In this document: in pieces, positions 5,979 to 11,926 of the stretch
Position numbering within the stretch: position 1 is the first letter of the stretch
How the letters are laid out: the number at the start of each line of letters is the position of its first letter
Origin: a virus
IMG/VR virus record: IMGVR_UViG_3300042446_001816
Location: 1 to 20,826 of that record
Length of the DNA stretch: 20,826 nt
Strand: one strand, 5' to 3'
The notes under the pieces: generated by a model
Told to the model about the DNA's origin: nothing
Databases searched by the model: none
Seen by the model: only the letters and a program-made list of their open reading frames with translations
Translations under genes and position numbers: made by a program

Positions 5979-7775
5979 ATGGCACACTTAAAGGTTTCCA
6001 AAACCCGTGCGGAGCAAACTCCGCCGGAATGGCTAAAGGTCGGAGCCCAACTCGGCGAGCTAGTCAACACCTGGGCAGGACGCTCAGACATCGTTGCCTA
6101 CGTTGGCCCAGGCGCTGGTCAAGACGCACCTGCTTGTTTCAACCCACCAATGGCTGAGGTTGAGGTAGACGTTGCTATTGCCTTCGGCAAGGCAGTAACT
6201 CCAGAGACGATTGGCGACATTCGCAATCGCACAACACAATTCGATTATCCACGAGCATCTGGCGCTATCTTTCACGAGGCGTTGCACGCTCGCTACTCAC
6301 GCTACGATTTACTAAAAGCTATTGAAGATCTTTCAAAGAACGAGATGATGGCGCTTACGATTCTTGAAGAGACTCGTATCGAAGCTCTCGGTGTAGAGAA
6401 CTTCCCAGCTAATCGAGTCTTCCTACGCGCTTGCGCGATGGACATCATCCTTGATGATATTCGTGAGAACTTAGAACAGAACACCACAACTCGTGCAATG
6501 GCGCAGTTGGCAGCTCTTGTCTGCGCTCGCGTAGATGCGGGTTCTCTAGATGCGGAAGATGCTCTTGACGTTCAAGGTATGGTTTCAGACTTCTTCGGCG
6601 CAACTCGCTATGCGCAACTTCGCGACGTCTGGCTTCGATTCCAAAAGTACGAAGGACACTTCAATGCTCTACCACTTTACGAGCTTGCTCGCGAATGGGA
6701 AGCACTCATCAAGGACGTTTCAGATGAGAATGGCGAGACTGAAGATGAAGCTAACATGATTACTGCTGCTATGGCAGGTATCATCTCAGACATCATCGAG
6801 TCTCTTGAGGCAGCTGCAGAAGACATTGCAATTGCAATTGGCGATGAAGCTCAAGAACAAGAGCAAAAAGAAGAGTGGAAAGAAGTTGTTGACATTCGTG
6901 GCAAAGCTGCCAAGCAGCAAAAAGACCATGAAAAGATTTCCGAGGAAGTCTTTAACAAGTCTACAGGCGAAGCAGGCAATGGCAGTTACTCACGCATCAA
7001 GGAGACTCGTGCACCATCTGGCCCAGAGCGTGCGGCAGCAGTCAAGATTGCAAACATGCTTGAGCGTGCAAAGTATCGTGAGCGCGATGAGAAGGAAGTA
7101 ACTTCAATTCTTCCTCCAGGGCGTCTACGTTCTCGTGCGATGCTTCAAGAAGCCGCGTACAAAGCTCGTGGCTCAATGATGCATGCAGAGCCATGGAAGC
7201 GTACAGTGCGCAAGCACACAGATGACCCAACACTTAACGTTGGAGTTATGGTTGACATCTCTGGTTCAATGGCAGATGCAATGCAGCCAATGGCAGTTAC
7301 CGCTTGGGCAATGTCAGAAGCCGTGCGACGCGTTCAAGGTAAGTGTGCAATGGTTTATTACGGTTCAGGCGTGTTCCCTACACTAAAGCCAGGACAGCAT
7401 CTCGCAGAAGTAAATGTGTACTCTGCTCCTGATGGAACTGAAAAGTTCGACAGAGCATTCAAGGCACTCGATGGTTCTCTAAATCTTCTCAATGGAACTG
7501 GCGCTCGTCTACTCGTAGTAGTTAGTGATGGTTGCTACACTCCAGATGAGACTGAGAAAGCTAAGAAGTGGATTCAGGAATGTGAAAAGAACGGGGTTGC
7601 AGTCTTGTGGATTCCTTTCGCTCACGCTTACCAACTTGGATATGTTCGCGAGATTGTTAAGGGGACATCAGTTGCTCTTCTACAAGATGTAACAGATCCA
7701 GCAGACGCTGCACTCCAAATCGGAAAAGCTGCGGCAGACGCTCTAACAAAGATTGGCGCACGTAACGCTGCGTAA
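5979..7775 (+). CDS. Metallopeptidase-like plus VWA-domain protein (MoxR partner), 598 aa
   Basis: The N-terminal half carries AIFHEALHARYS, an HExxH zinc motif with H99, E100 and H103, and LTILEETRIEA at about 127-137 could give the third ligand. A central acidic, Gln/Glu/Lys-rich region (about 250-330) is probably a flexible or coiled linker. The C-terminal VWA domain has a complete MIDAS, VMVDISGSMADAM, with D426, S428 and S430, then a later VVVSDGCYTPDE. This layout matches the DUF2201/CobT-type partners of MoxR ATPases, and the ATPase lies immediately upstream. The pair probably unfolds or activates a client, perhaps with proteolysis by the HExxH domain; the client is unknown. A strong terminator follows. 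Confidence 0.8.
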   Translation: MAHLKVSKTRAEQTPPEWLKVGAQLGELVNTWAGRSDIVAYVGPGAGQDAPACFNPPMAEVEVDVAIAFGKAVTPETIGDIRNRTTQFDYPRASGAIFHEALHARYSRYDLLKAIEDLSKNEMMALTILEETRIEALGVENFPANRVFLRACAMDIILDDIRENLEQNTTTRAMAQLAALVCARVDAGSLDAEDALDVQGMVSDFFGATRYAQLRDVWLRFQKYEGHFNALPLYELAREWEALIKDVSDENGETEDEANMITAAMAGIISDIIESLEAAAEDIAIAIGDEAQEQEQKEEWKEVVDIRGKAAKQQKDHEKISEEVFNKSTGEAGNGSYSRIKETRAPSGPERAAAVKIANMLERAKYRERDEKEVTSILPPGRLRSRAMLQEAAYKARGSMMHAEPWKRTVRKHTDDPTLNVGVMVDISGSMADAMQPMAVTAWAMSEAVRRVQGKCAMVYYGSGVFPTLKPGQHLAEVNVYSAPDGTEKFDRAFKALDGSLNLLNGTGARLLVVVSDGCYTPDETEKAKKWIQECEKNGVAVLWIPFAHAYQLGYVREIVKGTSVALLQDVTDPADAALQIGKAAADALTKIGARNAA

Positions 7776-7781
7776 CAAGCT

Positions 7782-7833
7782 CCGGTGTGGGTAGACCTTC
7801 CGTCAGATTACTCTACCTGCACCGGTTATTTTT
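7782..7833 (+). terminator. Rho-independent terminator after the VWA gene
   Basis: CCGGTG-tg-GGTAGA pairs with TCTACC-tg-CACCGG (12 pairs around a 2x2 internal loop) and is followed by TTATTTTT. Confidence 0.8.
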
Positions 7834-7864
7834 AACCAACCAACAAAGACGAAAAGAGATAAAG

Positions 7865-8782
7865 ATGAAAACAAAAGTACTACTGATTGCGGCAGCCTTA
7901 GGTCTGTCACTGCTTGTAACACCGGCGCATGCGACAGGAGACAAAACTCTTGTCATCATCGACTCCGGTATCAACACAAATCTCGATTGGGTTAAGGCTG
8001 CAATCGTAGAAGAAGCTTGCTTCATCGAGTACGGCAAGTGCCCTAATGGACAAGCATCAATGACTGGTCCTGGTGCAGCTCACTTAGATCCAGCACTCGT
8101 TAAAGACAAAGCACTCAGCCACGGAACGCAGATGGCTTCAGTCGCGGTAGCTACTAATCCAAATGTAAAGATTGTGTTCGTTCGTATCGTTGGCATGTCT
8201 GCTAAAGGCTTTGCCAATTCGTACACGACTCGTGGTCTTGCAACAGCAATGGACTGGGTTTCAGCTAACGCGCAACGACTTAACGTTGGTGCGGTTTCAA
8301 TTTCACTAGGACGAGCATACGCCGAGGCGTCATGTCCTGTAGCGGCAGAGCCTCGACTACAATCTCAAATCGTCGGGCTAGCCTCAATGAACGTAGCGAC
8401 GGTAATTGCAACGGGCAACAACTCTAATCACAATAAGATTAACTACCCAGCTTGCATACCTGAGGCAATTGCGGTAGGCGCCACAGATCGTCCATACACT
8501 GTCAAAAATATTCAAGGCACGGTCTACCCCATCATGTTCATGTCCAACGGCGGACCTGACCTCGACCTCGTAGCCTTAGGGCGTTACACCGTCACCGATG
8601 TGAACGGCGTCAAAGCAGTCAGCCTTGGTACATCTAACGCCAACACTGCGGTGGCAACCAGACTGGCTCAGAGCCTCTCAGACGGTTCAACCTTAGCGTC
8701 GGTAATGGAAAGGGTTAACGGGTCTCTCCAGAACGCGTACCGAACCGTAACCAACTTCGTAAAAAAGTTCTACCAAACCTGA
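7865..8782 (+). CDS. Secreted subtilisin-like serine protease (S8), 305 aa
   Basis: A signal peptide is clear: MKTKVLLIAAALGLSLLVTPAHA, with cleavage likely after AHA (residue 23). The subtilase triad is complete: D33 in VIIDSGIN, H86 in SHGTQMAS and S267 in LGTSNANTA, with oxyanion-hole N185 in ATGNNSN. The mature chain starts almost directly at the catalytic Asp strand, so there is no room for the usual inhibitory propeptide. I start at ATG 7865, after AACAAAGACGAAAAGAGATAAAG; the frame upstream to 7787 crosses the terminator. No TGnTATAAT lies between that terminator and the ATG, so read-through or an unseen promoter is needed. Its stop TGA forms the TG of the next promoter. Confidence 0.85.
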   Translation: MKTKVLLIAAALGLSLLVTPAHATGDKTLVIIDSGINTNLDWVKAAIVEEACFIEYGKCPNGQASMTGPGAAHLDPALVKDKALSHGTQMASVAVATNPNVKIVFVRIVGMSAKGFANSYTTRGLATAMDWVSANAQRLNVGAVSISLGRAYAEASCPVAAEPRLQSQIVGLASMNVATVIATGNNSNHNKINYPACIPEAIAVGATDRPYTVKNIQGTVYPIMFMSNGGPDLDLVALGRYTVTDVNGVKAVSLGTSNANTAVATRLAQSLSDGSTLASVMERVNGSLQNAYRTVTNFVKKFYQT

Positions 8783-8788
8783 TATAAT
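8780..8788 (+). promoter_or_regulatory. Extended -10 promoter overlapping a stop codon
   Basis: TGATATAAT begins with the TGA stop of the protease gene. +1 should lie near 8795, giving an 85-nt structured leader before the ATG at 8880. Confidence 0.8.
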
Positions 8789-8794
8789 AGTACT

Positions 8795-8855
8795 ACGCAG
8801 CCAGCGGATATGAAACCGTAGGCGAGAGTCTACCAGACTTTCTTCCGCTGGCTGC
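8795..8855 (+). promoter_or_regulatory. Structured 5' leader RNA (possible cis-regulatory element)
   Basis: GCAGCCAGCGGA (8797-8808) pairs perfectly with TCCGCTGGCTGC (8844-8855), 12 bp. Inside is a second hairpin, GAGAGTCT-acc-AGACTTTC (8824-8842, one G.U). A 15-nt unpaired strand (8809-8823, with GAAACCGTAGGC) joins the two helices on one side and one base on the other. The SD (GACGAAAGGA) is outside the structure. It fits no riboswitch class I know. Confidence 0.6.
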
Positions 8856-8879
8856 CCACTAAATGACGAAAGGACAAAC

Positions 8880-9113
8880 ATGAAAGACATTTACATCGCC
8901 CATGAAGGCATGGATTCGTTCTTCGTAATGTCCGACACCGGATTTATCTTCTCCAGAGCCGATGCCGAACAAAACACAGAGCTGGTCGATGACTTAGAGA
9001 ATGGCTACTGCCGCACGTCTTGCGAAGAGATCGGTTATGAGATTACTCCAGGACTGGCGCAGATGTTCTACGAGCTAGCCAAGAGCTACTGGGAGTACGA
9101 GAACAAAAAATAA
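8880..9113 (+). CDS. Small acidic hypothetical protein, 77 aa
   Basis: The ATG follows AAATGACGAAAGGACAAAC. The product (MKDIYIAHEGMDSFFVMSDTGFIFSRADAEQ...) is acidic, with an N-terminal beta-rich part, one CRTSC motif at about residues 44-48 and a C-terminal helix (GLAQMFYELAKSYWEYEN). There is no membrane segment. It is expressed behind the structured leader at 8795-8855 and is the only gene before the next promoters, so whatever that leader senses or does should act on this protein. I do not recognise the family. Confidence 0.75.
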   Translation: MKDIYIAHEGMDSFFVMSDTGFIFSRADAEQNTELVDDLENGYCRTSCEEIGYEITPGLAQMFYELAKSYWEYENKK

Positions 9114-9122
9114 TTCCGGAAG

Positions 9123-9155
9123 GTGTTGTACTTTATAATAGATACATGTTATAAT
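9123..9155 (+). repeat. 33-bp promoter-bearing repeat, copy 1
   Basis: Positions 9123-9155 match 10756-10788 at 32 of 33 bases. This copy holds two -10 elements, TATAAT at 9134-9139 and TGTTATAAT at 9147-9155, 16 bp apart. In copy 2 the first has become TGTAAT. Confidence 0.8.
9147..9155 (+). promoter_or_regulatory. Extended -10 promoter TGTTATAAT
   Basis: TGTTATAATAGTACTAC precedes the 9183 gene, with AATGACGGAAGGA as SD. A second -10 lies 16 bp upstream within the 33-bp repeat. Confidence 0.8.
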
Positions 9156-9182
9156 AGTACTACAATGACGGAAGGATTGGAA

Positions 9183-9482
9183 ATGAATACAACTGTATGG
9201 ATGAGGGAAGCCCAAGGCTTCTCACTCCAAACTGCGGTCAACACAGGTTCCGAATGGACCTCAAGTGAAACCCGCCAGCTAGAGATTATGAAAGCCTCTG
9301 GCAAGTCTATCAAGGAGATAGCAAAAGTTTTAGGACGCTCCTACTACTCTGTCTCAACTAAGCTTATTAACATTGGTGCAACAAACCACCACAGACGCTC
9401 AAACAAACCACTCACCCCATCTCCGGTAGTCTGCGGTAACTGTTTCACAATTCCATCAAAGTCAGGGGTCTGCCTCTGCTGA
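9183..9482 (+). CDS. Helix-turn-helix protein with C-terminal cysteines, 99 aa
   Basis: Residues about 24-63 form a DNA-binding unit: EWTSSETRQLEIMKASGKS, then IKEIAKVLGRSYYSVSTKL, which is an HTH of Myb/SANT or homeodomain-like type with the recognition helix at about 52-63. The C-terminus has CGNC, then CLC at the very end, possibly a zinc site. I start at ATG 9183 because the SD AATGACGGAAGGATTGG precedes it; a longer frame from 9123 would overlap the promoter. It is probably a phage transcriptional regulator. Its target is unknown, but the repeated promoter elements nearby are candidates. Confidence 0.7.
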   Translation: MNTTVWMREAQGFSLQTAVNTGSEWTSSETRQLEIMKASGKSIKEIAKVLGRSYYSVSTKLINIGATNHHRRSNKPLTPSPVVCGNCFTIPSKSGVCLC

Positions 9483-9509
9483 GGCACCCTGTACTTCTTC
9501 CCTAAAACC

Positions 9510-9518
9510 TGTTATAAT
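9510..9518 (+). promoter_or_regulatory. Extended -10 promoter TGTTATAAT
   Basis: TGTTATAATTAAACCATACC precedes the 9549 gene; the SD is AACGACGGAAGGA. It should drive the four overlapping genes from 9549 to 10444. Confidence 0.8.
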
Positions 9519-9548
9519 TAAACCATACCAACGACGGAAGGATGCAAA

Positions 9549-9749
9549 ATGTCACAAGAACAAGACGTAGTTATCTACGACTCAAGCCTAACCCTTGAGC
9601 AACTCAAAGGTTTTTGGAATTACATGCGGGACGAAGAAGTAGACGAAGAGATTACCTTCACCCAAGAAGAAATTGATCAACTTGCCAATGACGTAAATGA
9701 TGCGATTCAAGCAGTCATTGAAGACTTCCTAAATCACCGAGGTGCCTAA
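9549..9749 (+). CDS. Very acidic small protein, 66 aa
   Basis: The product (MSQEQDVVIYDSSLTLEQLKGFWNYMRDEEVDEE...) is strongly negative (EEVDEEITFTQEEIDQLAND) and mostly helical, with no Cys or membrane segment. Such acidic miniproteins in phages often mimic DNA or bind host enzymes, but no specific family is visible. It is the first gene of a four-gene run; its TAA overlaps the next ATG (TAATG at 9747-9751), so the two are translationally coupled. Confidence 0.75.
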   Translation: MSQEQDVVIYDSSLTLEQLKGFWNYMRDEEVDEEITFTQEEIDQLANDVNDAIQAVIEDFLNHRGA

Positions 9750-10114
9750 TGAAAACAGCATTGCGAATTAACACAGACTTTACTACGGAGATCTTAGATC
9801 TTGAAGACGACACTCTTAAAAAGCTACAGGGTGCGGTGGGTGGTTGGGTACAAGCAATTGACCTACAGGAGAACTTAACTCTCTGGTGTAACGAAGAGGG
9901 CAAGCTTATTGGGTTGACACCAAACGTTATTGGAACCCATCTATGGGAAAAGTCTTTCGGTATGACAGATGTCATCATGGGAGACGTAGTCTTTACCGGT
10001 GGGACAGACGATGAAGGGGACAACCTGGGTCTGCCTCATGCGTGGCAAGTACAACTTGAAGAACTTGCTACTAAACTTCGTAGCGCATACGAAGGAGAAG
10101 TACATGTCTACTGA
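9749..10114 (+). CDS. DUF3846-like protein, 121 aa
   Basis: The segment LKKLQGAVGGWVQAIDL, then LTLWCNEEGKLIGLTPN and a DVIMGDVVFTGGTDDEGDNLGL strand-loop, matches the pattern of DUF3846, a domain common in actinobacterial phages and plasmids and of unknown function. The conserved core is the GxxGGxVxxxxL and NEEGKLxGLxxN segments at about residues 27-63. It starts by TAATG coupling with the acidic protein, and its own stop overlaps the next start by 11 nt. The C-terminal helix (AWQVQLEELATKLRSAY) may be specific to this phage. Confidence 0.75.
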   Translation: MKTALRINTDFTTEILDLEDDTLKKLQGAVGGWVQAIDLQENLTLWCNEEGKLIGLTPNVIGTHLWEKSFGMTDVIMGDVVFTGGTDDEGDNLGLPHAWQVQLEELATKLRSAYEGEVHVY

Positions 10115-10265
10115 TACAACTATTATCGAGTGTGCGGGCTGCAGTGCAGTCTTGTACTCACAAAAACAAACTATGGAGCCATACACTCACTATGATTCAC
10201 GTACCGGTGATCTTTGGCATCTACCCTGCTGGGAAGAGCACAAGAAGTTTATGGAGAGAATCTAA
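10104..10265 (+). CDS. Zinc-site miniprotein, 53 aa
   Basis: ATG 10104 has the SD GAAGGAGA at 10091-10098 and lies within the last codons of the DUF3846-like gene. The product (MSTDTTIIECAGCSAVLYSQ...) has CAGC at residues 10-13 and HLPCWEEH at about 39-46, giving a CxxC...H/C...H zinc site. YTHYDSRTGDLWHLPCW looks like a treble-clef or zinc-ribbon knuckle. Its stop overlaps the next ATG (TAATG). Function unknown; nucleic-acid or protein binding is likely. Confidence 0.75.
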   Translation: MSTDTTIIECAGCSAVLYSQKQTMEPYTHYDSRTGDLWHLPCWEEHKKFMERI

Positions 10266-10444
10266 TGGCGAGGAATGAGGCTGCGGGCATCTGGGAGATC
10301 CGTGATGTTCATACTGGAGAACGCATCTCTAAGTTTCGTGCCCGTAAACGTGCAGACGTTACTAGATACCTGGAGATGGCGCGGATTGGTCTAAAACGAC
10401 CAATAGAAGATTTCGAGGCAGTATTTATTACCGAATGGGAATAA
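10265..10444 (+). CDS. Basic hypothetical protein, 59 aa
   Basis: It starts in TAATG overlap with the zinc miniprotein. The product (MARNEAAGIWEIRDVHTGERI...) begins with a beta hairpin (IWEIRDVHTGERISKF), then a basic helix (RARKRADVTRYLEMARIG) and ends in FEAVFITEWE. The positive middle could contact nucleic acid. It is the last gene of the 9549 unit; the ncRNA promoter begins three bases after its stop. Family not recognised. Confidence 0.7.
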   Translation: MARNEAAGIWEIRDVHTGERISKFRARKRADVTRYLEMARIGLKRPIEDFEAVFITEWE

Positions 10445-10447
10445 ACC

Positions 10448-10456
10448 TGTTATAAT
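10448..10456 (+). promoter_or_regulatory. Extended -10 promoter of the non-coding RNA
   Basis: TGTTATAATAGGACTAAC matches the gene promoters, but no SD or reading frame follows. +1 should be near 10463. Confidence 0.75.
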
Positions 10457-10462
10457 AGGACT

Positions 10463-10753
10463 AACAACTTAATACTTAGGTTTGGACTTACTGAATCTTG
10501 GAGCGTAAGGGTATCCCATGGGGACACTACTCCCGATAAGCTGACACGGCACCGCGGGTAGGGGTAGCTTGGTTCAGGACAAAGACCGGAACAAAACTAA
10601 CTTAGGAAAGTTCGGAGTAAAACCTGATAGCAAGATCTACGTCAGGTACTGCGCAAAAAGTGAAGCGCGACTCAAAGCCTTCGTGCGTGAAAGTCTGTCC
10701 ACATGTTTGAGGCTGGTCGTATCCCGGAATGGTGCGACCAGTCTCATTCTTTT
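10463..10753 (+). ncRNA. Candidate structured phage small RNA, about 290 nt, unknown family
   Basis: The stretch lies between a TGnTATAAT promoter and a strong terminator and has no SD-led frame; the one long frame (TTG 10569 to 10787) runs through the terminator. It can fold into successive hairpins: GTATCCC-atg-GGGACAC (one mismatch), AAGCT with AGCTT, GTTCAGG with CCGGAAC (one mismatch), AACTT-agga-AAGTT, ACCTGATAG with CTA-cg-TCAGGT, and TGCGC with GCGCG. GGACTT near 10483 could close the fold with AAGTC near 10690. It matches no class I know; RNase P, tmRNA, 6S and group I intron signatures are lacking. The promoter, terminator and structure are seen; function is unknown. Confidence 0.6.
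10709..10753 (+). terminator. Rho-independent terminator of the non-coding RNA
   Basis: GAGGCTGGTCG (10709-10719) pairs with CGACCAGTCTC (10735-10745), 11 pairs with one G.U, followed by ATTCTTTT. Confidence 0.85.
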
Positions 10754-10755
10754 AT

Positions 10756-10788
10756 GTGTTGTACTTTGTAATAGATACATGTTATAAT
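10756..10788 (+). repeat. 33-bp promoter-bearing repeat, copy 2
   Basis: It matches 9123-9155 at 32 of 33 bases. Its last nine bases are the extended -10 TGTTATAAT. The sequence following continues identically (25 nt in all) with the promoter region at 11404-11428. Confidence 0.8.
10780..10788 (+). promoter_or_regulatory. Extended -10 promoter TGTTATAAT
   Basis: It drives the structured leader at 10797-10875 and the zinc protein at 10910. It lies 27 nt past the terminator of the non-coding RNA. Confidence 0.8.
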
Positions 10789-10793
10789 TAAAC

Positions 10794-10875
10794 CATAACG
10801 ATGAAGGGCCAGCCGCTGGTCACCTGAACGACTTCAACTTGCAAGGGTCGGAAACAATACGGCGCCTTCATCGTT
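10794..10875 (+). promoter_or_regulatory. Multi-branch structured 5' leader RNA
   Basis: AACGATGAAGG (10797-10807) pairs perfectly with CCTTCATCGTT (10865-10875). Inside are GCCAG-ccg-CTGGT (10809-10820) and CGAC (10829-10832) with GTCG (10847-10850), making a three-way or four-way junction, with GGAAACAATACGGCG unpaired before the closing helix. The closing helix buries a GATGAAGG that resembles the usual SD; the real SD, AACGACGGAAGGA, lies downstream and is free. Confidence 0.6.
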
Positions 10876-10909
10876 CTAAAATTAAAGACAAACGACGGAA
10901 GGATACAAA

Positions 10910-11152
10910 ATGTCAAGCAACTACCCACCAGGAGTCTCCGGGTTTGAACCACAGATTGCGGGCTCACTCGAGAGTGAGAGCATACAGGAACTCAACTGCG
11001 GCAATGACGAGTGTGACGCATGCTATGAGGTTCCAACAATTGAAGACTGGGCGCATGACACCGTAGTATGGTTTGCAGAGTGGGTGTGCATCAAATGTGG
11101 TGAGGAAAACTCCCGCGAAGGTTGGTACAACTCGCAACACACCAGTCTATAA
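10910..11152 (+). CDS. Zinc-finger-like protein, 80 aa
   Basis: The SD AACGACGGAAGGATAC fixes the ATG. The acidic product (MSSNYPPGVSGFEPQIAGSL...) has CGNDECDAC at about residues 30-38 and CIKC at about 59-62, fitting a C4 zinc site. The sequence between (VVWFAEWVCIKCGEEN) is aromatic and strand-like, as in zinc ribbons. It is expressed behind the structured leader at 10794-10875, which makes it the most likely target of any regulation there. Function unknown. Confidence 0.75.
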   Translation: MSSNYPPGVSGFEPQIAGSLESESIQELNCGNDECDACYEVPTIEDWAHDTVVWFAEWVCIKCGEENSREGWYNSQHTSL

Positions 11153-11186
11153 ACCAAGTATGATTAACTTAACTAAAGGAGTAGAC

Positions 11187-11402
11187 GTGGAGTCGACCAT
11201 TACCGAAGATGTAGTTGAAGAGACACCTACCGAGTCACATGGTTGGGTCCCTTGCGACTCTTGCCAGACTGCTCAAGCGATGTGGAAAGTTGTAGGACCC
11301 TCAGGTGAACTGTTCTTCTGCGGTCATCACAAAAACAAGATGGAAGCAGGACTTACCGGTTGGGCAAACGAATTCATCGAGCTTGTTTACTTTGACAAGT
11401 AA
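11187..11402 (+). CDS. Zinc protein of the FCGHH type (DUF7455-like), 71 aa
   Basis: I choose GTG 11187 because AAAGGAG at 11175-11181 gives correct spacing; ATG 11160 in the same frame has no SD and would add nine residues. The motifs CDSCQTAQAMWKV, GELFFCGHHKNK and a C-terminal helix match a small actinobacterial zinc protein in which CxxC plus CxHH bind one metal. A 20-residue acidic N-terminus precedes the domain. It shares the 10780 promoter with the gene upstream, 34 nt away. The biological role of this family is not known to me. Confidence 0.7.
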   Translation: MESTITEDVVEETPTESHGWVPCDSCQTAQAMWKVVGPSGELFFCGHHKNKMEAGLTGWANEFIELVYFDK

Positions 11403-11405
11403 ACA

Positions 11406-11414
11406 TGTTATAAT
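11406..11414 (+). promoter_or_regulatory. Extended -10 promoter TGTTATAAT
   Basis: TGTTATAATTAAACCATAACGA follows the stop codon at 11400-11402 directly; the SD is AACGACGAAAGGA before the ATG at 11451. Confidence 0.8.
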
Positions 11415-11450
11415 TAAACCATAACGACACAACGACGAAAGGAAAAGAAA

Positions 11451-11741
11451 ATGAGCGACATTGCAAACGGAACATCACTACAAGGGTATGTCACAACCAC
11501 CATGCGTGAGCTTAACTCAGTATTCGGTGAACCAACTTTTTACTACCCAGGCGAAAAAGTTACCGTTGAATGGACTCACAGATTCAGCGATGGAACAGTC
11601 GTCACAATCTATGACTGGAAGCGCTACGACGATGGAGTCCCTGAGATGGATGAAATCGTGGAGTACAACATCGGTGGATTTAACAAGGATGCAGCAGAAA
11701 AAGTCAAGATGGCTGTACTTATTGGAACAAGTAAGATATAA
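11451..11741 (+). CDS. Conserved phage protein with ATIYDWKR-type core, 96 aa
   Basis: The product begins MSDIANGTSLQGYVTTTMREL, followed by FGEPTFYYPGEKVTVEWTHRF, DGTVVTIYDWKRYDDG and a final YNIGGFNKDAAEKVKMAV helix. This LxGyi.tt..eL...FG.P...gEKVT.EW.....DGT..TIYDWKrY pattern is one I have met in many phages of aquatic and soil bacteria, always without known function. It should be a small alpha/beta fold with no metal site. The start follows AACGACGAAAGGAAAAGAAA. A variant -10 (TATAAT 11738-11743) overlaps its stop. Confidence 0.75.
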   Translation: MSDIANGTSLQGYVTTTMRELNSVFGEPTFYYPGEKVTVEWTHRFSDGTVVTIYDWKRYDDGVPEMDEIVEYNIGGFNKDAAEKVKMAVLIGTSKI

Positions 11742-11743
11742 TT
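11738..11743 (+). promoter_or_regulatory. -10 TATAAT without the TG extension, overlapping a stop codon
   Basis: AAGATATAATTAAC spans the TAA of the preceding gene. It is followed by AACGACGGAAGGA and the ATG at 11771. It lacks TGn, so it may be weaker than the other modules. Confidence 0.55.
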
Positions 11744-11770
11744 AACTTATCAACGACGGAAGGAACTAAA

Positions 11771-11926
11771 ATGAACATTGAACTTACCGACAAGGACATT
11801 GAAATTATTCTTCGTGCGCTTGGCAAAGAGAAAGCATCTAGTCAAGACCACGGATTCCATCACCTCGCCCACATGGTGTCAGACCTTCAGTCTCGCATCA
11901 AAAGTCAACTCCCATTGAGTGCATAA
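11771..11926 (+). CDS. Small helical protein, 51 aa
   Basis: ATG 11771 follows AACGACGGAAGGAACTAAA and the frame ends with TAA at 11924-11926. The product (MNIELTDKDIEIILRALGKE...) is a predicted two-helix protein with a His-rich turn (DHGFHHLAHM) that could bind metal. Its stop overlaps the next ATG (TAATG). It opens a long run of coupled genes reaching 13152. Family not recognised. Confidence 0.75.
   Translation: MNIELTDKDIEIILRALGKEKASSQDHGFHHLAHMVSDLQSRIKSQLPLSA

Noticed and set aside
10600-10620. RNase P RNA signature (TTAGGAAAGTTCGG resembles the GAGGAAAGTCC element)
   Set aside because: The other conserved RNase P segments are missing and the 3' end does not pair with this part.
10569-10787. 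A 72-aa frame starting at TTG 10569
   Set aside because: No SD precedes it, its last third runs through the strong terminator and the 33-bp promoter repeat, and the tail has no protein-like pattern.
10797-10875. Hammerhead ribozyme (CTGAACGA and GGAAAC beside hairpins)
   Set aside because: The CUGANGA core has an extra base, no NUH cleavage site lies between the outer and first helices, and 10 extra bases follow GAAA.
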